From positions 164,014-228,013 of the forward strand of contig CACMVA010000002.1 in NCBI GenBank assembly GCA_902617045.1: DNA of 64,000 nucleotides. Direction: 5' to 3'. Source of the stretch: an uncultured SAR86 cluster bacterium. GTDB taxonomy: Bacteria > Pseudomonadota > Gammaproteobacteria > Magnimaribacterales > D2472. A model generated the notes under the pieces. The model saw only the letters and a list, made by a program, of their open reading frames with translations, ran no database searches and was not told the DNA's origin. The position numbers and the translations under genes are program-made. Positions 37,979-45,976 of this stretch are shown here, one piece after another. Numbering within the stretch: position 1 is the stretch's first letter; each line of letters begins with the position of its first letter.

Positions 37979-39428
37979 CTACCTCGTGGTCACTAAAATG
38001 ATAAATTTTTCCATCAATTTCTTGAGTTTGTTCATGTCCTTTACCAAGAATTAACAAACAACTATTTTTATCCAAAAATTTATTTGCATTGATTATTGCC
38101 TCTTTTCTATCTTCTATGATTGTTATATCACTCTGATTATTTCCTTTCATGACATCTTTTATAATATTTTCAAATTTCTCACTCCTGGAATTATCTGATG
38201 TTAAAAAAATTTTAGACGAATTGTCTAAAGCAATTTGTAACATCTTTGCTCGTTTGGATTTGTCTCTATCGCCTCCAAAACCAAAAACTAAAATCAAATT
38301 ATCGAAATATTTTTTGATTGAACATAATAGCACTTCAAATGAGTGAGAATTATGGGCATAGTCAATGATTATATTTTTAGAAATATTATTAATAACTTCA
38401 GTCCTACCTTTTGGTAACTTAATAAAAGATAGATCATTAACATACTTATCAGAGAATTCATCAAATCCTATTGAACAAATTGCAAATACAAGATTTGTGA
38501 TATTAAACTCTGGGAAAAGAGCGCATTTGAATTTATATTTCTTTTTTTTATGTATTTCTTGTCCGCTTGGTGGATTATTAAGAAATATTTTAAATTCGCA
38601 ATTCTTAAAATTAGCTCTTGTGATCTTATAATAAATATCAGAAAAATTATTTTTACTACTTATAGATGTCAACTTTGTTTCGTTTAAAAAATCATAATCT
38701 TTTACAAAATTATTGGATTCATCAATAATAAGTTTTATTGGAGAATTCATTTTAAAAATACTAAATTTTGAATCTCTATAAGATGAAATATCCTTATGAT
38801 AATCCAAATGATCCTCACCAATATTTAATATTGATGCAGAATTCAGCCATTGAATGCCATCAAGCCTATTTTGATCAAGTGCATGAGATGATACCTCCAG
38901 ACATACACTCATAGAGTCTAAACCGAAATTAAGTGAACTAATTATTTCGTATAATTCAAATATATCTGGAGTCGTTTTATTTGAAAATTTTGTTTGGATT
39001 TTTTCATCATTATGTTTTATGCCAAGGGTACCAACGTATAAAGATTCATAATCCATATTTCGAAGTAATTGATGACAAATGTAGGCAGTTGAAGACTTGC
39101 CATTAGTTCCTGTAAATGCGAAAAAATTATTACTATTGATATCAATTGAATAAAAGGAATCTAAAAATTTAATAATATTTTTTTTAAGATCTTTTGAGTA
39201 AATTATCTTTTCATTATTTTTTATAAACAAAGGGTCGTCGTGAATAACTAACGATGCTCCGTTCTTAATAGCATCTTCAGCATAGTTGCTCCCATGAACT
39301 TTAGTTCCTTGGAATCCAAAAAAAATTGAATCCTTTATTACCCTCTTTGATGAATTGGTTACAGCTTTAATTTTAGTATTTTCAGGAATTTTTATACCTA
39401 ATATTTCTTCATATTCACTCATCTTCAA
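37959..39428 (-). CDS. murE: UDP-MurNAc-dipeptide--meso-diaminopimelate ligase
   Basis: Adds the third residue of the stem peptide. The 489 residues have TNSSKRVIKDSIFFGFQG, the P-loop FTGTNGKSSTAYICHQLL, CLEVSSHALDQNR and DYAHNSHSFEVLL. The amino-acid specificity loop reads DNSR (residues 412-415) where DAP-adding enzymes have DNPR; the Arg that grips the DAP side chain is kept, so DAP is still the best guess. It overlaps ftsI by 14 bp and murF by up to 20 bp. Confidence 0.95.
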   Translation of the reverse strand: MKMSEYEEILGIKIPENTKIKAVTNSSKRVIKDSIFFGFQGTKVHGSNYAEDAIKNGASLVIHDDPLFIKNNEKIIYSKDLKKNIIKFLDSFYSIDINSNNFFAFTGTNGKSSTAYICHQLLRNMDYESLYVGTLGIKHNDEKIQTKFSNKTTPDIFELYEIISSLNFGLDSMSVCLEVSSHALDQNRLDGIQWLNSASILNIGEDHLDYHKDISSYRDSKFSIFKMNSPIKLIIDESNNFVKDYDFLNETKLTSISSKNNFSDIYYKITRANFKNCEFKIFLNNPPSGQEIHKKKKYKFKCALFPEFNITNLVFAICSIGFDEFSDKYVNDLSFIKLPKGRTEVINNISKNIIIDYAHNSHSFEVLLCSIKKYFDNLILVFGFGGDRDKSKRAKMLQIALDNSSKIFLTSDNSRSEKFENIIKDVMKGNNQSDITIIEDRKEAIINANKFLDKNSCLLILGKGHEQTQEIDGKIYHFSDHEVVDEIYN

Positions 39429-41034
39429 AATATCCTAAGTGATTTAGAGAATTTTCTGCAATCTTTGCAAAAGCAGGTGCTGCCACACTGCCACCAGAGT
39501 ATGAATCTAGACTAGGATCATCTATGGAAACAAATATTGTCAGAGAATTTTCGTTTAAAGGTGTTATTCCTATGAATGAAGCTCTATACATATCTTCCGC
39601 ATAACCCGATCCAGATCTTATTTGATGAACAGTTCCAGTCTTACCTCCTTGAGAAAATCCATTAACATTTGCAGATTTTCCTGTACCTTCTTTTGTAACC
39701 ATTTCTAAAGCTTTCAAAATATTTGATGCAGTTGATTCAGAAATAACTCTTCTCGACGAAACGTCTTCATTTTTGAGCAGCTTAAAATCTTTAAAAATCC
39801 CATTATTAGCAAATACTGAATAAGCTGATGCTATTTGAAAAGGACTAATTGTTAAGCCATAACCATAACCTAAACTTGCAAGTTCTTTGTCAACAATTTT
39901 ATCCTTAATGGCCATATAGCCAAATGCTGATGATGGAAAGTTAATTGAAATTGGTTTTGTAAAACCAAAATCATAATAGTTTGATTTTAGATCATCATAT
40001 CCCAGCTCTAAAGCAATTTTAGACGCTCCAATTTGACTAGAATATGTAATTATTTCTGCTGGTGTTAGTTTCTCATATTGCTTTGAATCGACAATAATCT
40101 TGTCATTGAGATACAGTCTTCTTGGTATATCTATATACTCATCGATATTCACAATTTTTTGTTCAAGAGCTTTTGACAAAACTATGGGTTTTAAGACTGA
40201 GCCCAACTCGTATGCATCCACCAAAGCCCTGTTTTTTTGTATCTTTCTTTGAGGGTGATTTGGGTTGTATGATGGAAAGCTTGCCATTGCCAGTATTTCA
40301 CCATCTATATTATTTAAAATTATAGCTGTTCCAGATTTTGCTTTGTTGCTTTTTATGGCCTCAACTAAGAATTTGTATGCATAAAATTGTAAAGTACTAT
40401 CAATAGTTAGATGTATGTCACTTCCTTGTATCGTTCTAGAAACTTCGATAGGTTTTGAAATAATTTCTTGCTTAGCATTCTTAAAGTATTTTTGCCTCCC
40501 CTTTTTACCTGATAAAACCTTGTCATAACTTTTTTCAAGTCCCTCTTGTGCCCCATCTTTACCGTAGAATCCAATTAAAGGTGCAATTTGATCGCCCAGC
40601 GGATAATGTCTACTGTGACGAACCTCCACCTCTATATTTTTAAATCTTGAATTTCTGATTTCTATTAAAGCTTCATTTGAAATGCTTTTCTTTAAAAGCG
40701 TTTTCTTATTGAAAACTTCAATTCCAGGATCAATATCCAAATCAACTTTTTCTGATATATTAAGCAACTGAGATTTTGTAAATCCTTTTAAAGCATAAAG
40801 ATCATAATTAATGACAGATACTGCTAATGGAAAATTGTTTCTGTCGTATATAGTTCCCCTTACTGGCACAACGTCTTTGTATTTAACATACCTCTTGTTA
40901 CCTTCATTCTGAAGGAAACTACTGTCAAAAAATTGTATTGAGAAAATCTTATAGATTATTGCTATCAAGCAAACAAAAATAACAACAGCTATTAATATAA
41001 ATCTCCAATTTAAGTAATTGAGTTTATTATTCAT
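39415..41034 (-). CDS. ftsI: Septal transpeptidase FtsI (PBP3)
   Basis: Class B penicillin-binding protein that cross-links septal wall. The 539 residues contain a cytoplasmic tip, one membrane anchor (about residues 11-31), the pedestal domain (PVRGTIYDRNNFPLA) and the transpeptidase domain. The nucleophile motif SVLK is at 279-282 and KTG at 465-467. The middle SxN motif reads Ser332-Ser333-Gln334, so Asn is replaced by Gln. Length is near E. coli (588). It overlaps ftsL by 8 bp and murE by 14 bp. Confidence 0.96.
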   Translation of the reverse strand: MNNKLNYLNWRFILIAVVIFVCLIAIIYKIFSIQFFDSSFLQNEGNKRYVKYKDVVPVRGTIYDRNNFPLAVSVINYDLYALKGFTKSQLLNISEKVDLDIDPGIEVFNKKTLLKKSISNEALIEIRNSRFKNIEVEVRHSRHYPLGDQIAPLIGFYGKDGAQEGLEKSYDKVLSGKKGRQKYFKNAKQEIISKPIEVSRTIQGSDIHLTIDSTLQFYAYKFLVEAIKSNKAKSGTAIILNNIDGEILAMASFPSYNPNHPQRKIQKNRALVDAYELGSVLKPIVLSKALEQKIVNIDEYIDIPRRLYLNDKIIVDSKQYEKLTPAEIITYSSQIGASKIALELGYDDLKSNYYDFGFTKPISINFPSSAFGYMAIKDKIVDKELASLGYGYGLTISPFQIASAYSVFANNGIFKDFKLLKNEDVSSRRVISESTASNILKALEMVTKEGTGKSANVNGFSQGGKTGTVHQIRSGSGYAEDMYRASFIGITPLNENSLTIFVSIDDPSLDSYSGGSVAAPAFAKIAENSLNHLGYFEDE

Positions 41035-41296
41035 AATTAATTTTTTTAGGTCTCTTTTTTGTCATTCCTAAATCCTCTTTAGCAATTTTTTCAATAATTG
41101 CTGGGGAATTTTCTAAATGGTACTGTGTTGTTAATTTAAGATTGAGATCTTTAATTTTTTCAAGCTCAACTTTTATATTTTCACCATTGTTATAAAGAGT
41201 ACTTATTTCCCATGATAATTTTATTTTTTCAATACTTAGAATAAAGATTAAAACTAATAAAAATAGATATTGAAATATTATTTTCTTTTTAATCAT
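41027..41296 (-). CDS. ftsL: Cell division protein FtsL
   Basis: Small bitopic septal protein of the FtsQLB complex. The 89 residues have a transmembrane helix (about 8-22), a leucine-rich coiled coil and the C-terminal AKEDLGMTKKRPKKINYE, similar to the AREQLGMxxP ending of FtsL proteins. Weak sequence conservation makes the position between rsmH and ftsI an important part of the evidence. Its overlaps are 4 bp with rsmH and 8 bp with ftsI. Confidence 0.9.
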   Translation of the reverse strand: MIKKKIIFQYLFLLVLIFILSIEKIKLSWEISTLYNNGENIKVELEKIKDLNLKLTTQYHLENSPAIIEKIAKEDLGMTKKRPKKINYE

Positions 41297-42186
41297 ATTT
41301 TTTGAAAGACCCTCATTATTGCACTTCTTGATCTTGGGTTAATATTTGTTTCATCTTTAGAAGCCCTGACTTTTTTTGCAATACATCTAAATTTCTTTTC
41401 TTCTTTATTGTTTATAGGAATATCTTTAGGAAAAGATACCAAGGATGGTTTAAAAAAATTTTTTATAATATTATCTTCTAATGAATGAAAGGCTATTGTT
41501 ACTATATAACCACCTAACTTTAAAAGTTTTTCTGCTGCTTTAAGAGATTCAGCAAATTCTTCAAGTTCGTTGTTTATAAAAATACGAAAAGCCTGAAAAG
41601 ATTTCGTTGCTGGATGAATTTTTTTATTTTTTTCAGGATGTATGTCTTTTATAACATTTGAAAGTTGAGTCGTTGTTTTAATCTTATTCTTAATCTTGCT
41701 TTTAACAATTGCATTACTAATTAATTTTGCATGTTTTTCATCACCGTATTTATAAAGAATATCTCTGATTTGTTCCTCTGACGCATTTTCTAACCATACA
41801 GAAAGTGGTATACCTATTTTGTTATTGAAGCGCATATCAAGTGGGCCATCTTTATTAAAGCTAAACCCTCTCTCAGGTTGATCAAGATGAGTCGAGCATG
41901 TGCCAAGATCATAGAGAATTCCGTTTATGCTTTCTTCTTGAAAATATTTCTCAATGTTATTAAATGAATCATTAATAATCTTGAAATTATCATTTTGAAA
42001 TTTCATAGCATATTCACATGCATCAGGATCTTTATCGATGCCTGTTAAAAGTCCATCTTTTGACAATTTCTCTAAAATTAACTTTGAATGCCCACCTCTA
42101 CCAAAGGTACAGTCAATATAATGACCGTTTACGTCATTTATTAAAAAATCAACGGATTCTTCCAGTAAAACTGGAAAATGAAGCAT
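41293..42186 (-). CDS. rsmH: 16S rRNA m4C1402 methyltransferase RsmH (MraW)
   Basis: Methylates N4 of C1402 in 16S rRNA. The 297-residue protein starts HFPVLLEESVDFLI, has the SAM motif YIDCTFGRGGHSKLIL, LGTCSTHLDQPERGFSF and HPATKSFQAFRIFINNELEE, and ends NPRSRSAIMRVF. All are standard. The partner enzyme RsmI, which 2'-O-methylates the same base, is encoded at 44220. It lies 1 bp after ftsZ rather than directly behind mraZ. Confidence 0.97.
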   Translation of the reverse strand: MLHFPVLLEESVDFLINDVNGHYIDCTFGRGGHSKLILEKLSKDGLLTGIDKDPDACEYAMKFQNDNFKIINDSFNNIEKYFQEESINGILYDLGTCSTHLDQPERGFSFNKDGPLDMRFNNKIGIPLSVWLENASEEQIRDILYKYGDEKHAKLISNAIVKSKIKNKIKTTTQLSNVIKDIHPEKNKKIHPATKSFQAFRIFINNELEEFAESLKAAEKLLKLGGYIVTIAFHSLEDNIIKNFFKPSLVSFPKDIPINNKEEKKFRCIAKKVRASKDETNINPRSRSAIMRVFQKI

Positions 42187-42187
42187 T

Positions 42188-43300
42188 TTAATCTACTTGT
42201 TTTCTCATAAAAGTCGGCACATCAAGGAAATCAATTTCCTCTGCAGACGACGTGCCAACTTTTTGACTGGTTTTATCTTTATCCAAACCAACAGGATTTA
42301 ATTTCATTGATGGTTCGTTATCAATCACAAGAGATGGCGCTCTTTGGTCCACTCCTGTTGCAACGATTGTTACTTTAATTTCATCTTTATAACTTTTGTC
42401 AAAAACAAGACCATAAATAATATTTGCATCCTCACTAACAATCTCATCAATAATATCTGCTACCTCAGCTTGATCCCTAAGAGTAGGCTCTTTACCTGTG
42501 ATATTCACCAAAACACCTCTAGCATTTTTAAGATTAATATCATCTAACAATTCACTTTTAACAGCCATTGTTGCTGCAGCTTCAGCTCTATTCTTCCCAC
42601 TTGCAATACCTGTACCCATCATGGCAATGCCTTTTTCTGACATAACGGCTTTTACATCAGCAAAGTCAACATTTACATGACCTCTTTGCATAATAATGTC
42701 TGAAATTCCTTGAACAGCGCCCTTTAAAACATCATCAGATTTAGCAAAAGCATCTTGCATGGAAGTATCCAATCCTAATATTTCAAAAAGTTTCTCATTT
42801 GGGATAGTTACAAGGCTATCTACCTCTTCAACTAATGACGCAAGGCCTTTTTCGGCGGCTCCCATTCTCTTTTTTCCTTCAAATTTAAAGGGTTTTGTTA
42901 CTACAGCAACAGTTAGTGCTCCTAATTCTTTTGCGATTGATGCAATTACAGGCGCAGCTCCAGTACCTGTTCCTCCTCCCATTCCAGCAGTAATGAAAAC
43001 CATATCTGCACCGGATAATAGTTCTTCTATTGCCATTCTGTCACTTTCAGCAGCTCTTCTACCAATATCAGGATCGGCTCCAGCACCCAATCCTTTAGTC
43101 AAGCCATTGCCTAGTTTTATTGTAGTTGCGCTTTTTACAGATTTTAAAGCTTGAGTGTCAGTATTTGCACAAATAAAGTCTACGCCTTTGATATCATGAT
43201 TAATCATATGAAGTATTGCATTTCCTCCACCGCCGCCAACTCCAACAACTTTTATTTTTGCGTTTTCTTGTTTTGTTTCAACTACCTCAAAATTCATCAT
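42188..43300 (-). CDS. ftsZ: Cell division GTPase FtsZ, at an unusual locus
   Basis: Tubulin-like GTPase that forms the Z ring. The 370 residues have the tubulin signature GGGTGTG (108-114), the T7 loop NVDFADVKAVM (about 206-216) with the catalytic Asp pair, a short linker and the C-terminal peptide IDFLDVPTFMRKQVD that binds FtsA. An AGGGGAG site lies in the 8-bp gap after mraZ and favours the second Met (43297) as start. The position between mraZ and rsmH is unusual: in most Gram-negative dcw clusters ftsZ is the last gene, after ftsA. Confidence 0.98.
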   Translation of the reverse strand: MMNFEVVETKQENAKIKVVGVGGGGGNAILHMINHDIKGVDFICANTDTQALKSVKSATTIKLGNGLTKGLGAGADPDIGRRAAESDRMAIEELLSGADMVFITAGMGGGTGTGAAPVIASIAKELGALTVAVVTKPFKFEGKKRMGAAEKGLASLVEEVDSLVTIPNEKLFEILGLDTSMQDAFAKSDDVLKGAVQGISDIIMQRGHVNVDFADVKAVMSEKGIAMMGTGIASGKNRAEAAATMAVKSELLDDINLKNARGVLVNITGKEPTLRDQAEVADIIDEIVSEDANIIYGLVFDKSYKDEIKVTIVATGVDQRAPSLVIDNEPSMKLNPVGLDKDKTSQKVGTSSAEEIDFLDVPTFMRKQVD

Positions 43301-43308
43301 ACTCCCCT

Positions 43309-43776
43309 TTAAAATGACATTTCTTTAATACTTTCAGGTAGCACAACATCCAAAATCTCTGTTGAAAGAGACCCTCCTGTTTGTCGCATTTCCCAATTTT
43401 CAATATTCCAAATTTCAAATTTGTTACCCATTCCAACTAATGCAACTTGTTTCTGTTCATTTATTTCAGCATAACTTTGCAAATCTGAGGGGATTCTAAC
43501 TAGCATTCTGCCCTCGATATCAATATCTGTTTGATAAGCATTACCAAGTATTGTCCATTGTAAATTTCTAACGATAGGATCTAAGCCCTGAAGTGATTGA
43601 AGTTTTGTTGAAATCCTTTGCCATTCTGAGTGATGATAAAGTTTCAAAGATGGATATTGAGGATCTTTTGTTATTACAATTTCGTTATGATTTTGTGTTT
43701 TAAAGTCAATTCTATACCTAGCAGGAATAGCTATTCTGCCCTTACTATCAATAGATGGCGTATTAAATCCAAACAT
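43309..43776 (-). CDS. mraZ: Division/cell wall cluster regulator MraZ
   Basis: AbrB-like DNA-binding protein that represses its own dcw operon. The 155 residues from the ATG at 43776 begin MFGFNTPSIDSKGRIAIPARYR, the first of two MraZ half-domains; the second contains DIDIEGRMLVRIPSDLQSYA. The frame is open 20 codons further upstream (to 43836), but that stretch translates the operator repeats and does not resemble MraZ. A promoter -10 lies only 6 bases before the ATG, so the message may be leaderless. No clear Shine-Dalgarno is seen. Confidence 0.95.
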   Translation of the reverse strand: MFGFNTPSIDSKGRIAIPARYRIDFKTQNHNEIVITKDPQYPSLKLYHHSEWQRISTKLQSLQGLDPIVRNLQWTILGNAYQTDIDIEGRMLVRIPSDLQSYAEINEQKQVALVGMGNKFEIWNIENWEMRQTGGSLSTEILDVVLPESIKEMSF

Positions 43777-43782
43777 TCTCAA

Positions 43783-43811
43783 AATATAAAGACTTTTTAC
43801 ACACTTTGCAA
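43783..43811 (-). promoter_or_regulatory. Probable mraZ/dcw promoter
   Basis: On the minus strand TTGCAA (43806-43811) and TATATT (43783-43788) are separated by exactly 17 bp, a good sigma-70 pair. Start of transcription would fall at or next to the mraZ ATG at 43776. The -35 element lies inside the MraZ repeat array, so repressor binding would compete with polymerase. Confidence 0.6.
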
Positions 43812-43837
43812 CACTTTTGCACACTTTTTCACACATT
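43791..43837 (-). promoter_or_regulatory. MraZ operator: 10-bp-spaced AAAGTGT boxes
   Basis: Three perfect AAAGTGT heptamers (complement of 43801-43807, 43811-43817, 43821-43827) sit exactly 10 bp apart, one helical turn. A degenerate unit lies on each side (43791-43797 and 43831-43837). MraZ proteins bind short tandem boxes with about 10-bp spacing ahead of mraZ: TGGG-type in E. coli and AAAGTG-type in mollicutes. The array lies directly upstream of mraZ and covers the -35, so it is the likely MraZ binding site. Confidence 0.75.
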
Positions 43838-43870
43838 TATTTGAGGCAAAAAATGTACAAAAATAAAGTT

Positions 43871-44199
43871 GAGTTGGTTTATAAGCCGGATTCTGTTGAA
43901 GATGATCATCTATCTCGATATTATGTTGCCATAATACTCTAGCAACCTACCCAAATCCAAAGCGAGCAACTTTATTGGATTTCTATTTGGTTTTGCTTCA
44001 GGCTGGGGTTTGCAATGCCTTAAATGTTACCACTTAAGCGGTAAGCTCTTACCTTACCTTTTCACCCTTACCAATAAATGGCGGTATATTTTCTGTTGCA
44101 CTTTCCGTAAGCTCACGCCTCCCAGGTGTTACCTGGCGCCCTGCTCTTTGAAGTCCGGACTTTCCTCTAAATAAATTTAGCGATCATCCAACCAACTCA
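43871..44199 (-). ncRNA. rnpB: RNase P RNA, bacterial type A
   Basis: Catalytic RNA of tRNA 5' processing, about 329 nt. Landmarks on the minus strand are the P1 helix (GAGTTGGTT near the 5' end pairing with AACCAACTC at the 3' end), GAGGAAAGTCCGGACT (P4 5' strand), GGGCGCCAGGTAACACCTGG-like P7-P8 region, GGTAAGGGTGAAAAGGTAAGGTAAGAGC in shorter parts (GGGTGAAA, GTAAGAGC), and ACAGAATCCGGCTTAT at the 3' end, which forms P4. It lies between rsmI and mraZ, as in Pseudomonas. No strong terminator hairpin follows, only T-rich sequence, so reading on into mraZ is possible. Confidence 0.97.
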
Positions 44200-44205
44200 C
44201 AAGCC

Positions 44206-44234
44206 ATTATAAGCATTTTTTATTTTTCTATAAG
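44206..44234 (-). promoter_or_regulatory. Probable rnpB promoter
   Basis: A perfect TATAAT -10 lies at the complement of 44206-44211, with CTTATA (44229-44234) 17 bp upstream as a weak -35 inside the 3' end of rsmI. The predicted start, seven bases downstream, is 44199, the first base of the P1 helix. The match of promoter and RNA end supports both calls. Confidence 0.6.
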
Positions 44235-45032
44235 CTTTTTATAGATATCTCTTTTATTTTTCCCAGTTAACATAGAGATTAACTTGGCCGAATCAGAGGC
44301 TGATAGCTTTGATAAAAATTCCTTTCTAATTTGCATATTAATATTTAGATCAACTTTATTATTTGCTCCCTCAATTACTAAAACTAACTCTCCTTTGAGA
44401 TTAATTTGATCATTCTCAATATCTTTTATGATTTCAGAAATTTTTCCTCTAAAAACATCTTCATAAATTTTAGTCATTTCTTTGCACAAAGAAATTTTTC
44501 TATTTTTACCTACAAATTTTTGTAAGTTATTAAGAGTTTTTTTAATTCTCTTTGGTGATTCATATACAATTGATGTTTTTACATCATTAGATAAAGTTTC
44601 AAAAAGTCTATTTTGGTCACCAGCTTTTCTTGGAATAAATCCGTAAAAAGAGAATCTATCAGGTGAAAGACCAGACATTACTAAAGAGCTAATAACTGAA
44701 GAAGGACCTGGGATTAAAGTATATTTAATATTTTCCTTCAAACATATTTGTATTAGCTTATATCCAGGATCTGATACAACTGGAGTTCCTGCATCTGAAA
44801 CTATTGAGACAATTTTTCCTTCTTTTAAATTTTCAATTATTTCTAGTGAAGCTTTATGTTCATTGTGCTCATGAAAACTTTTTGATTTGACTTTTAAATT
44901 TATGAACTTTAGTAGTTTTTTTGTATTTCTTGTATCTTCTGCATACAAATAATCAGACGATCTTATAACATCTATGGCCCTAAGTGATATATCATTTAAA
45001 TTACCAATTGGAGTAGAAATAAAATATAACAT
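44220..45032 (-). CDS. rsmI: 16S rRNA 2'-O-ribose C1402 methyltransferase RsmI
   Basis: Methylates the ribose of C1402 in 16S rRNA, the same base that RsmH modifies. The 270 residues start MLYFISTPIGNLNDISLRAIDVI, with AEDTRNTKKLL and VSDAGTPVVSDPGYKLI, SGLSPDRFSFYGFIPRK and the family C-terminal helix. It is divergent from lpoA with only 17 bp between start codons and carries the rnpB promoter in its 3' end. Confidence 0.97.
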   Translation of the reverse strand: MLYFISTPIGNLNDISLRAIDVIRSSDYLYAEDTRNTKKLLKFINLKVKSKSFHEHNEHKASLEIIENLKEGKIVSIVSDAGTPVVSDPGYKLIQICLKENIKYTLIPGPSSVISSLVMSGLSPDRFSFYGFIPRKAGDQNRLFETLSNDVKTSIVYESPKRIKKTLNNLQKFVGKNRKISLCKEMTKIYEDVFRGKISEIIKDIENDQINLKGELVLVIEGANNKVDLNINMQIRKEFLSKLSASDSAKLISMLTGKNKRDIYKKLIEK

Positions 45033-45049
45033 TTTAAGATAATAAATTT

Positions 45050-45976
45050 ATGAAATTTAGCTTAACATTAATTTTAACTTGTTTAATTGTTTTTATTTCA
45101 TCTTGCTCAATCTCACCAAGACAAGATTTTGTTAAACCTGATATAAATTTAAAAATTGAAACAAGTAATAAAAATAAAGAAATAATTATTCAATCGTTAT
45201 TAAGGGATGAAAATATATTTTCAATAGACTTTAATGATGAAGATTCATATTTTCTTGAAGATAATATACTCACTTCAAATCTAAAGTATTTTTGTAAAAG
45301 TCTTATCGAGGAAGAAAGAGAAGTTCTAGAAGAAAAAATTTTTAAAAATAAAAAGGAAGTAAGCAAAAAAGTTATCGTTATTTATTCTAAAAATTATATG
45401 GACATTGCTTCAATGTTAAGAAATAAATATCCTGAAGAAGAATATTTCATGATCAAGTCTGGAGATTTTGATTCACAAATAAAAGAAATTCTTAATGTTA
45501 ACTTAAGCACAAAAAATTATAACGATTTAGCTAAATTTGATAAGGATATAGACATATCACATACTCCAAGAATAAGGAATGATATTGCAAGTATTTACTA
45601 TATTACTAATTATGATATTGGAAAAACAATCGTACCTATATTTAGAAGTTATGCTCTTTATATAAAAACATTTTCATCTAGTGAAATATTTCATGATGCA
45701 AATGATATAAAAAAATTAGTAGATTTTGAAAATACATATATTCCAATTACAAATAAGATGATTGAAAATATTAAAAAAAAACAAGATCCCTTAATTAAAA
45801 ATGAGATTGAGAATACTTTGATTAGAGACTTTCTAATTATTGAGAAAATCTACCAAAATAACTTATTTCGAGAAAATCTATTGCCAGATTCAGGAAATAT
45901 AAAGGTAAAAAGAAATGGTTGTATTAATCGTAGTTTGAACTTGTGGAAAGTTTCAACAGCAACTTTTACTAATTAG
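45050..45976 (+). CDS. LpoA-like outer-membrane lipoprotein, much reduced
   Basis: Lipoprotein with a signal peptide and a lipobox ending I-S-S-C (Cys19). The 308 residues compare with 678 in E. coli LpoA, the activator of PBP1A. The segment RIRNDIASIYYITNYDIGKTIVPIFRSY (core RNDIASIYYITN) resembles the LpoA C-terminal periplasmic-binding-fold motif, and divergence from rsmI is the standard yraL-yraM arrangement. The N-terminal TPR half seems to be missing. The remainder is charged and Lys/Ile-rich with little similarity I can recognise, so the PBP activator role is inferred from position. It overlaps the convergent sspA by 8 bp. Confidence 0.7.
   Translation: MKFSLTLILTCLIVFISSCSISPRQDFVKPDINLKIETSNKNKEIIIQSLLRDENIFSIDFNDEDSYFLEDNILTSNLKYFCKSLIEEEREVLEEKIFKNKKEVSKKVIVIYSKNYMDIASMLRNKYPEEEYFMIKSGDFDSQIKEILNVNLSTKNYNDLAKFDKDIDISHTPRIRNDIASIYYITNYDIGKTIVPIFRSYALYIKTFSSSEIFHDANDIKKLVDFENTYIPITNKMIENIKKKQDPLIKNEIENTLIRDFLIIEKIYQNNLFRENLLPDSGNIKVKRNGCINRSLNLWKVSTATFTN

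Noticed and set aside
42759-43154. A 131-codon open frame on the plus strand opposite ftsZ
   Set aside because: It is the antisense shadow of ftsZ, has no recognisable motif or ribosome site, and ftsZ is certain. The same applies to frames opposite yebC (10732-11145), pyrG (23742-24128), murF (37680-38054) and ftsW (34022-34399).
43777-43836. N-terminal extension of MraZ (about 20 codons, Cys/Lys/Val-rich)
   Set aside because: It is the translation of the 10-bp operator repeats and promoter; normal MraZ proteins begin at the internal Met at 43776.
43791-43837. The repeats in front of mraZ as a CRISPR or simple satellite
   Set aside because: Units are 7 bp on a 10-bp period, only three are exact, and they match a known MraZ box type; no CRISPR-length repeat or cas gene exists in the window.
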